Shown here: positions 1-7,356 of the stretch, piece after piece
Layout: every line of letters starts with the position of its first letter
How positions within the stretch are numbered: position 1 is the stretch's first letter
Source of the DNA: Alistipes sp. CAG:268
Lineage (GTDB): Bacteria; Bacteroidota; Bacteroidia; Bacteroidales; Rikenellaceae
Reading direction: 5' to 3'
NCBI GenBank assembly: GCA_000434235.1
Contig: FR892019.1
Coordinates: forward strand, 1-25,136
Length of the DNA: 25,136 bases
The notes under the pieces: model-generated
Database searches by the model: none
What the model was told of the DNA's origin: nothing
The model's input: only the letters and a program-made list of their open reading frames with translations
Position numbers and translations under genes: made by a program

Positions 1-283
1 CGAGCGACAACACCTCGCCCAGATCCAGCGCCTCGGGCATTTCGAACGCTTCGGAAACGGGTTCCGCCCCGACATCCCCCACCGGTTCCGCCGTTGCCGG
101 AACTTCCGGCAGTGCATCGCCCGAAGGCGCGAAACGAAGGGCATCGTACACCCGGCGCAACTTCTCGAGCGCCAGGTCGCGCTCCAAAGCATCGACTCGG
201 CCGGATGCACTCCAGCCATCAACCAGTTGCGTCAGTTCCTGCAAAGCCTGCTGCACACCTGTCAAATCCATAGCCGTATTCAT
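1..283 (-). CDS. Uncharacterised protein, N-terminal part (runs off left edge)
   Basis: Reading the minus strand from the ATG at 283 gives 94 codons open to the window edge, beginning MNTAMDLTGVQQALQELTQL. The first 50 or so residues look helical and charged (a VDALERDLALEKLRRVYDAL stretch). They are followed by a Pro/Ala/Glu-rich linker and another acidic stretch. I do not recognise a characterised family. The layout (helical N-terminus, then a low-complexity acidic linker) resembles uncharacterised proteins common in Bacteroidales, but this is recollection and not a search. A second in-frame ATG at codon 5 (position 271) is an alternative start. A TAnnTTTG promoter box lies only 8 bases before the first ATG, which makes the second ATG a serious candidate. 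The C-terminus is not in the window, so function cannot be assigned. Confidence 0.6.
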   Translation of the reverse strand, partial: MNTAMDLTGVQQALQELTQLVDGWSASGRVDALERDLALEKLRRVYDALRFAPSGDALPEVPATAEPVGDVGAEPVSEAFEMPEALDLGEVLSL

Positions 284-291
284 TTTGCCTC

Positions 292-299
292 CAAAGATA
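292..299 (-). promoter_or_regulatory. Bacteroidetes -7 promoter box for the left-edge gene
   Basis: On the minus strand this reads TATCTTTG, a match to the Bacteroidetes primary sigma -7 consensus TAnnTTTG. It is followed by GAGGCAAA and then the ATG at 283. The box overlaps the GGAGG that would be the ribosome-binding site, so the transcript from the first ATG would be almost leaderless. Confidence 0.55.
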
Positions 300-332
300 G
301 GAAAAAATTCAGGAACACACGGCCTCCCGCAG

Positions 333-380
333 CGGCGTTTTTTCGGAAACATCCGATTTTCGGGCCGAAAAACGACGCCG
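333..380. repeat. Imperfect inverted repeat between divergent promoters
   Basis: The arm CGGCGTTTTTTCGG at 333-346 pairs with CCGAAAAACGACGCCG at 365-380: CGGCG with CGCCG, TTTTT with AAAAA, and CGG with CCG, with a small internal bulge. The loop spans 347-364. It lies between the minus-strand promoter at 292-299 and the plus-strand promoter at 471-478. It could be an operator or a weak terminator-like structure; neither is shown. Confidence 0.3.
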
Positions 381-470
381 TGACGTAGGGTACGGCTCCG
401 ATTGTCCGTGTAATAAAATGAACAGCAGTCCCAAAAGACCGCATCCGATGGGAATCTCGCTTTTTTTGCT

Positions 471-478
471 TAATTTTG
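471..478 (+). promoter_or_regulatory. Bacteroidetes -7 promoter box for the GH97 gene
   Basis: TAATTTTG matches TAnnTTTG. A start of transcription a few bases downstream would leave a leader of about 25-30 bases before the ATG at 513. This supports 513 as the real start over the upstream in-frame TTG at 480. No clear -33 TTTG element is visible. Confidence 0.5.
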
Positions 479-512
479 TTTGAATCACAGAACACTTATC
501 CCGAAACCGACC

Positions 513-2510
513 ATGAACCTCAAACCGCTTCTGCTGATGCTCGGCCTGGCCTGCATCCCCGCGACTCTCGCGGCACAGAAAACCTATTCGCTCTCCTCTC
601 CGGACGGCAACCTCCGCACGACGGTCACCGTAGGCGACGAAATCCGCCTCAGGCTCGATGCCGGCGACACCCCGCTGCTCGCCCCGTCGCCCGTCGCCAT
701 GACCCTCGAAGGTGGCGAAGTACTCGGACAAAACGCCCGTGTCGTCCGGACGAAAAAGAGTTCCGTCGATCAGACGATCGCCTCGCCCCTCTACAAGAAA
801 AACCGGGTCGTGGAGCGTTACAACCAGCTGACGCTCTCGTTCCGCGGAGACTTCGGCCTCATCGTCCGCCTCTACGACGACGGACTGGCCTACCGCTTCA
901 CCACCGACCGCAAAGGCACGCTCCGCGTCGAGGACGAATGCGTCGCCTTCACCTTCCCCTCAGACTGCCGGGCCGTCGTACCCTACGTCGCACGCGGCAA
1001 GGAGTTCGACTTCGAGAGTCAGTTCTTCAACTCGTTCGAAAACACCTACACTACGGCCCCGATCACGGAACTCAACCCCGGAAGGCTGATCTTCCTTCCG
1101 GCGCTCGTCGAGTTGGACGGCGGCTACAAACTGGTCATCACGGAAGCCGACCTCGAAGGCTATCCGGGCCTCTACCTGCGCGGCAACGGCGAAACGCCCG
1201 AACTGCGCGGCGTCTTCGCCCCCTACCCCAAGCGCGAGGAGCAGGGAGGACACAACCGGTTGCAAATGCTCGTGCGCGAGCGCGAAGGATACATTGCCTC
1301 GACCGTCGGCAGCAGAGCCTTCCCGTGGCGCACGGTGATCGTCGCCCGGGAGGACCGCGAGCTGCTCGACAACGACATGGTCTACCGCCTGGCACCCGAA
1401 TCCAGGATCGGGGACACCTCGTGGATCAGGCCCGGAAAGGTGGCATGGGACTGGTGGAACGACTGGAACCTCTACGGCGTGGACTTCGAGGCCGGCATCA
1501 ACAACGACACCTACAAATACTACATCGACTTCGCCTCGCGGAACGGCATCGAATACGTGATCCTCGACGAGGGCTGGGCCGTGAACAAGAAGGCCGACCT
1601 GATGCAGGTGGTACCCGAAATCGACCTCCGCGAACTGGTGTCGTACGCCCGTGAGCGGAATGTCGGGATCATCCTCTGGGCCGGATACCACGCCTTCGAC
1701 CGCGACATGGAGCGCGTCGTGAGCTACTTCGCCGAGATGGGCGTCAAGGGCTTCAAGGTCGATTTCATGGACCGCGACGACCAGAAGATCGTCGATTTCC
1801 TCCACCGTGCCGCACACGTCTGCGCCGAGCACCGCATGCTGCTCGACTTCCACGGCATCTTCAAGCCGACGGGGCTCAACCGCACGTGGCCCAACGTCAT
1901 CAACTACGAGGGGGTCTTCGGCCTTGAACAGATGAAGTGGTCGCCCGAGACGGTCGATCAGGTGACCTACGACGTCACCATGCCCTTCATCCGCATGGTC
2001 GCCGGGACAATGGACTACACGCAGGGCGCCATGCGCAACGCCACGCGGCGAAACTACCGTCCGGTCAATACGGAGCCGATGAGCCAGGGCACCCGCTGCC
2101 GTCAGCTGGCCGAGTACATCGTCTTCGAATCGCCGCTCAACATGCTCTGCGACTCGCCGTCGAACTACCTCAAGGAGCCCGAATGCTTCGGCTTCATCGC
2201 CTCCGTGCCGACCGTCTGGGACCGCACGGAAGCTCTCGACGGAAAACTCGGCGAACGGATCGCCATCGCCCGGCAGTCGGGCGACACATGGTATGTCGGG
2301 GCGCTGACGAACTGGGATGCGCGCGAAGTGGTGCTCGACCTCTCGTTCCTCGAGGGTGACGGCTGGAAGGTCGAGAGCTTCAGCGACGGCAGGAACGCCC
2401 ACCGCGCCGCCTGCGACTACGTAAAGCGGACGGAGATGCTGCCCGCAGACAAGAAACTGACGGTGAAGATGGCTCCCGGAGGCGGGTTCGCCGCCCGAAT
2501 CTACCGGTAA
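513..2510 (+). CDS. GH97 family glycosidase, retaining alpha-galactosidase type
   Basis: The 665-residue product starts with a signal peptide (about residues 1-21, ending ATLAAQ) and is probably periplasmic. It has the GH97 layout: an N-terminal beta-sandwich (about 25-290), a (beta/alpha)8 barrel (about 300-570, with AWDWWNDW near 311) and a small C-terminal beta domain. GH97 holds inverting alpha-glucosidases (SusB) and retaining alpha-galactosidases. The GFKVDFMD segment puts Asp417 where the retaining members carry their nucleophile (Asp415 in Bacteroides thetaiotaomicron BT1871, from memory); inverting members have Gly there. Glu466 and Glu472 in NYEGVFGLE are the candidates for calcium ligand and acid/base; 472 keeps the same 55-residue spacing from the nucleophile as BT1871. 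Release of alpha-linked galactose from imported oligosaccharide is therefore the likely role. It has its own promoter and is followed by a strong hairpin before fecR. Substrate specificity is inferred from motifs only. Confidence 0.88.
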   Translation: MNLKPLLLMLGLACIPATLAAQKTYSLSSPDGNLRTTVTVGDEIRLRLDAGDTPLLAPSPVAMTLEGGEVLGQNARVVRTKKSSVDQTIASPLYKKNRVVERYNQLTLSFRGDFGLIVRLYDDGLAYRFTTDRKGTLRVEDECVAFTFPSDCRAVVPYVARGKEFDFESQFFNSFENTYTTAPITELNPGRLIFLPALVELDGGYKLVITEADLEGYPGLYLRGNGETPELRGVFAPYPKREEQGGHNRLQMLVREREGYIASTVGSRAFPWRTVIVAREDRELLDNDMVYRLAPESRIGDTSWIRPGKVAWDWWNDWNLYGVDFEAGINNDTYKYYIDFASRNGIEYVILDEGWAVNKKADLMQVVPEIDLRELVSYARERNVGIILWAGYHAFDRDMERVVSYFAEMGVKGFKVDFMDRDDQKIVDFLHRAAHVCAEHRMLLDFHGIFKPTGLNRTWPNVINYEGVFGLEQMKWSPETVDQVTYDVTMPFIRMVAGTMDYTQGAMRNATRRNYRPVNTEPMSQGTRCRQLAEYIVFESPLNMLCDSPSNYLKEPECFGFIASVPTVWDRTEALDGKLGERIAIARQSGDTWYVGALTNWDAREVVLDLSFLEGDGWKVESFSDGRNAHRAACDYVKRTEMLPADKKLTVKMAPGGGFAARIYR

Positions 2511-2525
2511 CGGGGAAGATCCGGC

Positions 2526-2573
2526 ACGGATACGGCGGGGAGCTGCGGCGCAGGCTGCAGCTCCCCGCTCCGT
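2526..2573 (+). terminator. Strong hairpin after the GH97 gene, possible terminator or attenuator
   Basis: A perfect 12-bp stem pairs GCGGGGAGCTGC (2535-2546) with GCAGCTCCCCGC (2557-2568) around a 10-base loop. It extends outward by ACGGA/TCCGT (2526-2530 and 2569-2573) past a 4-base bulge. Only three T follow at once, and a T6 run occurs at 2592-2597. It may terminate or reduce transcription from the GH97 gene into fecR. Confidence 0.55.
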
Positions 2574-2644
2574 TTCGGGCGGATCGGAATCTTTTTTCAG
2601 CCGGGAAGGTAGGGGTTCGGCCCGCTGATCCGTGAATAGAATAG

Positions 2645-3907
2645 ATGAACATGCAAAACAGACATATCGACCACCTGATCGCACGCCACCTCGACGGCGA
2701 GCGTCTCTCCGATGCCGAGCAGGCCGAACTTCTCGACTGGCTCCGCTCCTCGGAGGAACATCGCCGCAACTATCTCGACGCCTACGACGCATGGGGAGAG
2801 GAACACCTGACCGACACCTGTTTCGATGCCGAAGCAGCCTACCGCCGCTTCACGGAACGGGTCGCCACCCCGGCGAAGCTCCCTGCCCCTCTGCCCCTCC
2901 GGCAAAACCGACCGCTCCGGCGGCGCATCGTCGGGATCGCCTGCGCGGCTGCCTGCAGCATACTGCTGGTTACCGGATTCTTCCTCCGCGGCAGGGCGGA
3001 ACAACAGATCCCGGACATTCGGGAGTTTGCCCGGGCGACAGAGGCTCCCGCATACACCGAAAAGGAGGTACAGCTTGTACTCTCGGAACAGAAGACGGTG
3101 CGGCTCGAGGAGAAACGCACCTCGATCCGTTACGACGCCTCCGAGATCCACATCAACGAAGACGCCCGCGAACCGATCACCAAAAAGGAGGTGGCCGCAT
3201 TCAACCAACTGCTCGTCCCCTACGGCAAGCAAACGACCCTGACGCTGGCCGACGGCACCCGCGTGTGGGTGAATGCCGGGTCACGGCTGATCTACCCGTC
3301 GGCATTCGACAGCCACAGCCGCGAAATCTACGCCGAAGGCGAAATCTACATCGAGGTGGCCCACGACGCCGCACGGCCCTTCACCCTGCACACCGGAAAA
3401 ATGGACATCCGCGTACTGGGAACCCGGTTCTACGTCTCCTCCTACGGACGTGACAGGGCCCAGGAGGTGGTGCTCCGGTCGGGTTCGGTAAGCGTCGCAC
3501 CGACCGGCGCCCCCGAGCGCGGCATCCGGATCGAGCCCGACCAGCGCGCTTCGCTCGACACCGCCGGCACGTTCCGCATCCGCAAGGTTCGCGCCGAAGA
3601 CTATATCAGCTGGATCCACGGATACTACCGCTTCGACAACACGCCGCTCTCCGACGTGCTCGCACGGCTTGCCCGATATTACAACCGGACGTTCGACTGC
3701 TCCCCCGAAGTCGGCGTCATGACCATCTCGGGAAAACTCGAACTCAACGACGATCCCGGCGAGGTGCTGCGGGTCCTCTCGCTCACGGCCCCGATCCGGT
3801 TCCGGGCCTCCGAGACGGGATTCAGCCTCTGCTCGGCACAAAATGCACGAAAGGAACACGACAACAATCCAAACCGAATGCCTATGGAAAATCACGACCC
3901 GAGTTGA
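2645..3907 (+). CDS. FecR-family anti-sigma factor
   Basis: The 420-residue single-pass inner-membrane protein has a cytoplasmic N-terminal region (about 1-90, with HLDGERLSDAEQAELLDWL) that would bind an ECF sigma factor. One hydrophobic segment follows (about 95-115, after RPLRRR). The periplasmic FecR domain (about 190-290) contains the family pattern LADGTRVWVNAGSRLIYP. The C-terminal DUF4974-type domain (about 328-396) reads YRFDNTPLSDVLARLARYY. In the family, the periplasmic part senses the STN domain of a TonB-dependent receptor and releases a sigma factor. Here the STN-bearing SusC gene follows 40 bases downstream. No sigma gene lies upstream, which is the usual place. The ATG at 2651 is a possible alternative start. 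There is no TAnnTTTG box just ahead, so it may read through from the GH97 promoter or use an ECF-type promoter that I cannot identify. Confidence 0.9.
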   Translation: MNMQNRHIDHLIARHLDGERLSDAEQAELLDWLRSSEEHRRNYLDAYDAWGEEHLTDTCFDAEAAYRRFTERVATPAKLPAPLPLRQNRPLRRRIVGIACAAACSILLVTGFFLRGRAEQQIPDIREFARATEAPAYTEKEVQLVLSEQKTVRLEEKRTSIRYDASEIHINEDAREPITKKEVAAFNQLLVPYGKQTTLTLADGTRVWVNAGSRLIYPSAFDSHSREIYAEGEIYIEVAHDAARPFTLHTGKMDIRVLGTRFYVSSYGRDRAQEVVLRSGSVSVAPTGAPERGIRIEPDQRASLDTAGTFRIRKVRAEDYISWIHGYYRFDNTPLSDVLARLARYYNRTFDCSPEVGVMTISGKLELNDDPGEVLRVLSLTAPIRFRASETGFSLCSAQNARKEHDNNPNRMPMENHDPS

Positions 3908-3912
3908 AAAAA

Positions 3913-3942
3913 GCCGGGCAGTGTCCCCCAACACGGCCCGGC
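3913..3942 (+). repeat. Hairpin in the fecR-susC gap
   Basis: GCCGGGC (3913-3919) pairs with GCCCGGC (3936-3942). After one A/G mismatch, GTGT (3921-3924) pairs with ACAC (3931-3934) around the loop CCCCCA. It sits between the fecR stop and the first candidate susC ATG (3948), ending 5 bases before it. No T-run follows. It could tune susC translation, stabilise the processed message or attenuate transcription. Confidence 0.5.
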
Positions 3943-3947
3943 ACGAA

Positions 3948-6900
3948 ATGAAATCTAAAAATTACCCTATTCTAAACTTCAATTCATTGCAAATGTACAA
4001 CAAAAATGGCAATATCGGGACCCCTGTACCCGATAATAAGCAATTATCCCGTCTGCTACGGATAAAAGTCCTGTTTTTGCTGGCCGCAATCGGGTTGTTC
4101 GGCTCTGTCGCCGCACAGACGTCCGCCCCGGATGCACGCATCTCGCTCAACCTGCAGAATGTCCCTCTCAAGGAGGTATTCTCGCGCATCGAAGACCAAA
4201 GCAACTATATTTTCGTCTACTACGACAACATCCTCGACGCCTCGCGCCGCGTGTCGATCAGCGTCTCGGACCAAACCGTCGGGGATGTGCTCGAAGTGCT
4301 CTTCGCCGGAACGGAGAACACCTGGAAACTCTCCGGACGGCAGATCGTCATCGGCAAGGCCGCAGCAGCGGGTAAAGCCGAGAAGCAGACCACGCTGCGC
4401 GTCATGGGTTCGGTCAAGGATCACAGCGGCGAGCCCCTGATCGGCGTGACGGTATTCGTGAAGGAGCGGCCCAACATCGGCACGGCCACCGACATCAACG
4501 GAAACTACCTGATCGACGTACTGCCCGACGACGTACTGGAATTCAGCTACGTGGGTTACAAGACCCAGGATGTGGCCGTCGCCGGACGCGGCCTGCTCGA
4601 CGTCGTGCTCGAACAGAACGACGCCCTGCTCGATGCCGTGGAGGTGGTCGGATACGGTGTACAGAAAAAGATCAGCGTCATCGGCTCGCAGCAGAGCATC
4701 CAGGTCGATGAACTCAAGGTGCCGGCCGCCAACCTCACGCAGGGACTCGCCGGCCGTGTCGCCGGTCTGGTCTCCGTACAGAGGACCAGCGAGCCGGGAT
4801 TCGACGATGCGGACATCTACATCCGCGGCATCTCGACCCTGACGGCCAGCATGAGTGCACCGCTGACGCTCGTGGACGGCGTGCCCCGCTCGTTCGCCAA
4901 CGTCGATCCGGAGGATATCGAGAGTTTCTCGATCCTCAAGGATGCTTCGGCCACGGCCGTCTACGGCGTGCGCGGAGCGAACGGCGTCATCATCATCAAC
5001 ACCAAGAGCGGTCTGAAAGGACGTCCGAAGTTCACCGTACGCTACACCGAGGGCATCACGACCCCGACGAAAATCACCGACTTCGTCGATGGCGCCACTT
5101 ACATGGAGATGTCGAACGAAGCCTCGACAACGCGCGGCGGCGGTACGCTATACAGCCGCGAAGTGATCGAAAAGACCCGCACGCATGCCGACCCCTATCT
5201 CTACCCCAATGTGGACTGGATGGACGAGATCCTGCGCGACTACAGCCACAACCGTTCGGCGAACGTCAATGTGTCGGGAGGATCGGACAAGGCCGTATAC
5301 TACATCGGACTGGCCTATTACGACGAGGACGGCATGTACAAGGACACGAAGCTGGCCGACTACAACTCGAATACCTACTACCGCCGGTACAACGTCACGA
5401 CCAACCTGACCCTCAATCCGTTTCGCACCACCGAGATCAAGCTGGGCATCCAGGGATACCTGGCCAATGCCAACTACCCCGCTTCGTCGCAGGCCACGAT
5501 CTTCGAATCGGCCTACTTCACCCAGCCCACCTACATCGCCCCGATGTATCCCGACGGCAAGTTGGGCGCCTTCTCGGGCGGAGGGCTCAACCCCGTAGCC
5601 GAGCTCGGCGCCACGGGTTATGCCAACCAGTGGCGTAGCCAGGTCTACTCGAACCTGCGCGTCACGCAGCAGCTCTGCAAGGGGCTGTCGATCACGGGCA
5701 TGTTCTCGTTCGACACTTACAACTACACCAGCAACCGCTTCACCAAGTCGCCCAACACCTACCACGCCACGGGGCGCGACGCCAACGGCAACCTGATCTA
5801 CGAGCAGACCCGGCAGGGCACCGAGAACCTCGCCTACAGCCTCAGCGCCAAGGGTGACCGCACGATCTACCTCGAGGCGGCGCTCAACTACAAGAACACC
5901 TTCGGGCGTCACGACGTGTCGGGCATGCTGCTCTTCAACCAGAGCGACGAGATCAACACGAAGGCAACCAACGTCGAGGAGGCCCTGCCTTACCGCTTCC
6001 GCGGTCTGGCCGGCCGCTTCACCTACGGCTTCGACGACCGCTACTTCGCCGAATTCAACTTCGGATACAACGGCTCGGAGAACTTCGCCCCCAAGAACCG
6101 ATACGGGTTCTTTCCGTCGATGGGTCTGGGCTGGGTGATCTCCAACGAGTCCTTCTTCGAGCCGCTCACAGGCGTCATCCAGTACCTAAAGGTCCGCGGA
6201 ACGTGGGGCCAGGTCGGCAACAGCCAGATCAGCGGCCGACGGTTCGCCTATCTGGCCACCGTCACCGACAGCAGTTCGACAAGCTATACCTTCGGCAAGA
6301 ACATGGACCAGAACTTCGGCACGACGGCCATCAACGAATATGCCGTAGACGTGACGTGGGAGGTGGCCGACAAGACCGACATCGGAGTGGACATGCGCCT
6401 GCTGAACAACAAGCTCAACTTCCAGTTCGACTACTTCAAGGAGTCGCGCGAGGGCATCTACCTCCGCCGCTCGAGCATCCCGGCCTACGTCGGAATGATC
6501 AACAACCCCTACGGCAACATCGGCAGGGTCGAGAACAAGGGTGTCGAATTCTCGATCAACTATGCCAACTCGTGGGGCGACTGGTCGCTGAGCCTGATGG
6601 GCAACTACTCGTTCAACCGCAACAAGGTGCTCGAGGACGACAGCACGGCAGCCTATCCGTGGCAGAGCACCATCGGCAACAAGGTCGGACAGCGTTTCGG
6701 GCTGGTGGCCCTCGGGCTGTTTGAAAGCTACGAGGAGATCGCCGCATCGCCCATGCAGACCGGCGACACCCGTCCGGGCGACATCAAGTACAAGGACGTG
6801 AACGGCGACGGCAAGATCGACGAGTACGACAAGGTGCCCATCGGCTGGGGCAGCGTCCCCGAGATCATGTACGGCTTCGGTTTCTCGATAGGCTGGAAGA

Positions 6901-7343
6901 ACCTCTCGCTCACGGCCATGTTCCAGGGCGCCGCACACGTGGACGCCATGCTCAGCGGCGAGGGCGTGCTGCCCTTCTCGCAGGGTTCGAGCCGCGGCAA
7001 CCTGCTGAGCAACATCACCGACCGCTGGACCGAACAGAATCCCAGCCAGGATGTCTTCTACCCCCGCCTCTCGATCGGCAACATCAACATGAACTACGAG
7101 ACCAGCACGTGGTGGCTCAAAAATACCGACTACCTGCGCCTGAAGAACATCGAACTCTCCTACCGACTGCCCGACCGCTGGATGAAACGGATCCACCTGG
7201 ACAATGCCCGCGTCTTCATCCAGGGCGTGAACCTGCTCACGTTCAGCTCGTTCAAGATCTGGGACGTGGAACTCGGAGACGGACGCGGCGCCCGCTACCC
7301 GAACATCGCCTCCGTCAGTCTGGGCGTAAACTTCAACTTCTAA
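3948..7343 (+). CDS. SusC/RagA-type TonB-dependent transporter with STN domain
   Basis: This outer-membrane transporter of 1131 residues forms the import channel for oligosaccharide captured by SusD. From the ATG at 3948: an N-terminal extension and hydrophobic signal segment (about 38-56, ending GSVAAQ), then an STN signalling domain (about 64-137). A carboxypeptidase-regulatory-like domain follows (about 152-222, with DINGNYLIDVLPDDVLEFSY). The TonB-box-like segment DAVEVVGYG is near 229. The plug (about 240-355) carries the SusC hallmark LKDASATAVYGVRGANGVI, and a long beta-barrel ends at LGVNFNF. The STN domain ties it to the FecR encoded just upstream. The alternative ATG at 3993 would shorten the N-terminus by 15 residues and give a more usual signal peptide. 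A longer reading from 3843 overlaps fecR and is unlikely. susD follows after 13 bases. Confidence 0.95.
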   Translation: MKSKNYPILNFNSLQMYNKNGNIGTPVPDNKQLSRLLRIKVLFLLAAIGLFGSVAAQTSAPDARISLNLQNVPLKEVFSRIEDQSNYIFVYYDNILDASRRVSISVSDQTVGDVLEVLFAGTENTWKLSGRQIVIGKAAAAGKAEKQTTLRVMGSVKDHSGEPLIGVTVFVKERPNIGTATDINGNYLIDVLPDDVLEFSYVGYKTQDVAVAGRGLLDVVLEQNDALLDAVEVVGYGVQKKISVIGSQQSIQVDELKVPAANLTQGLAGRVAGLVSVQRTSEPGFDDADIYIRGISTLTASMSAPLTLVDGVPRSFANVDPEDIESFSILKDASATAVYGVRGANGVIIINTKSGLKGRPKFTVRYTEGITTPTKITDFVDGATYMEMSNEASTTRGGGTLYSREVIEKTRTHADPYLYPNVDWMDEILRDYSHNRSANVNVSGGSDKAVYYIGLAYYDEDGMYKDTKLADYNSNTYYRRYNVTTNLTLNPFRTTEIKLGIQGYLANANYPASSQATIFESAYFTQPTYIAPMYPDGKLGAFSGGGLNPVAELGATGYANQWRSQVYSNLRVTQQLCKGLSITGMFSFDTYNYTSNRFTKSPNTYHATGRDANGNLIYEQTRQGTENLAYSLSAKGDRTIYLEAALNYKNTFGRHDVSGMLLFNQSDEINTKATNVEEALPYRFRGLAGRFTYGFDDRYFAEFNFGYNGSENFAPKNRYGFFPSMGLGWVISNESFFEPLTGVIQYLKVRGTWGQVGNSQISGRRFAYLATVTDSSSTSYTFGKNMDQNFGTTAINEYAVDVTWEVADKTDIGVDMRLLNNKLNFQFDYFKESREGIYLRRSSIPAYVGMINNPYGNIGRVENKGVEFSINYANSWGDWSLSLMGNYSFNRNKVLEDDSTAAYPWQSTIGNKVGQRFGLVALGLFESYEEIAASPMQTGDTRPGDIKYKDVNGDGKIDEYDKVPIGWGSVPEIMYGFGFSIGWKNLSLTAMFQGAAHVDAMLSGEGVLPFSQGSSRGNLLSNITDRWTEQNPSQDVFYPRLSIGNINMNYETSTWWLKNTDYLRLKNIELSYRLPDRWMKRIHLDNARVFIQGVNLLTFSSFKIWDVELGDGRGARYPNIASVSLGVNFNF

Positions 7344-7356
7344 ACACCGATTGGCC

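Noticed and set aside
480..512. Upstream TTG start for the GH97 gene
   Set aside because: It would begin just after the promoter box at 471-478 and place polar residues before the signal peptide. ATG at 513 begins a standard signal peptide.
960..2792. Long minus-strand open reading (610 codons) across the GH97 gene and fecR start; similar long antisense readings at 7333-9267 and 13495-15480
   Set aside because: They lie opposite clear protein families, have Arg/His/Val/Asp-rich low-complexity translations with no domains, and are expected by-products of GC-rich codon use.
3843..3947. Longer susC reading beginning inside fecR
   Set aside because: The added 35 residues overlap the fecR coding end in another frame and include the hairpin; they look like chance sequence.
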